Shown in pieces: positions 63,880 to 64,000 of a stretch of DNA of 64,000 nt. Position numbers and translations under genes: made by a program. Position 1 is the stretch's first letter. Each line of letters begins with the position of its first letter. This DNA is from Pragia fontium DSM 5563 = ATCC 49100. GTDB lineage: Bacteria > Pseudomonadota > Gammaproteobacteria > Enterobacterales > Enterobacteriaceae. The notes under the pieces were generated by a model that saw only the letters and a program-made list of their open reading frames with translations, was not told the DNA's origin and searched no databases. The stretch covers positions 151,763 through 215,762 of the forward strand of contig NZ_FOLW01000003.1 of the NCBI RefSeq assembly GCF_900112475.1. Reading direction: 5' to 3'.

Positions 63880-63902
63880 CTTCCCATGTCGGTTATGGGA
63901 AG
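63880..63902 (+). terminator. Stem-loop after uppP
   Basis: CTTCCCAT-GTCGGTT-ATGGGAAG: perfect 8-bp stem, 33 bases after the uppP stop. The stem is followed by TTCTGG, so T-run is weak. Confidence 0.6.
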
Positions 63903-63955
63903 TTCTGGTGGCTGACAAAATTCTACCGTACTCAACCGTTGGGAGAGACGGGTGT

Positions 63956-64000
63956 TGGGGTCGTAGTAGCTTTAGCTACCGGAGCGCCCCTAACCCGGCT
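63956..64000 (-). repeat. Edge of a stem-loop array related to 15764-15930 (inverted, truncated by the window)
   Basis: On the minus strand this stretch reads GTAGCTAAAGCTACTACGACCCCAAC-like, matching the module at 15837-15862 (GCAGCT/AGCTGC and the word TACGACCCCAAC) in opposite orientation. GTAGCT at 63964-63969 pairs with AGCTAC at 63974-63979 around TT (hairpin). AGGGGC, as at 15751, also occurs. The element continues beyond the window. Confidence 0.6.

Overview
The window is chromosomal DNA from a member of the Enterobacterales. Evidence for this: a complete rpsU-dnaG-rpoD macromolecular synthesis block with tsaD, plsY, folB and uppP beside it; the tRNA-Ile2(CAU)-mug-rpoD arrangement; a yqjA-yqjD-yqjE-yqjK-yqjF-yqjG plus yhaJ block as in E. 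coli; nfrB-nfrA-ybcH; dmsABC; and torCA. Protein lengths are close to E. coli (NfrA 990, RpoD 613, UppP 273, DmsB 205 residues). Base composition looks intermediate (high forties % G+C by eye), lower than E. coli. A Budviciaceae-type relative (Budvicia, Pragia, Limnobaculum) is possible, but I cannot fix the genus from sequence reading alone.

Layout. 1-1.5 kb: torC and the start of torA (TMAO respiration). 2-2.7 kb: a lipoprotein. 3-6.3 kb: an HlyD/ABC-2/ABC-2 export operon with no ATPase gene. 6.7-9.8 kb: a MetE-like methyltransferase whose upstream region carries two perfect MetR-type boxes, the regulator gene yhaJ and a DMT transporter. 10-14.6 kb: the pirin/yqj block. 15-16 kb: crcB followed by an unusual array of short stem-loops. 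16-21 kb: rpiB-like, tal and tkt genes with a SorC-type regulator and several inverted or tandem repeats that could be its operators. 21.5-26.9 kb: an operon for a Tat-exported molybdenum hydroxylase ([2Fe-2S] subunit, Mo subunit, tri-haem cytochrome c, XdhC). 27-33 kb: an HhH protein, a DMT transporter and a DUF2339/DUF3999 pair. 33-39.5 kb: DUF1622, a small unknown gene, then dmsABC with a DmsD/TorD-type chaperone and a NapF-like ferredoxin behind an FNR site. 39.6-45.7 kb: nfrB-nfrA-ybcH (phage N4 receptor, c-di-GMP-linked polysaccharide). 46-50.8 kb: mscK and a general porin with a near-consensus Fur box upstream. 51.2-53.6 kb: an AT-rich islet against tRNA-Ile2, carrying a PAAR-colicin DNase chimera and its Im-type immunity gene. 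53.7-63.8 kb: conserved core genes interrupted by one VWA lipoprotein gene.

Together the window shows a facultative anaerobe with TMAO and DMSO respiration, periplasmic Mo enzymes, envelope and polysaccharide functions, and one interbacterial toxin. No insertion sequence, prophage or CRISPR array was seen. The most novel material is the toxin chimera, the stem-loop array with a shorter relative at the right edge of the window, a mosaic intergenic repeat present in two or three copies, and the regulatory repeats around the pentose-phosphate operon.
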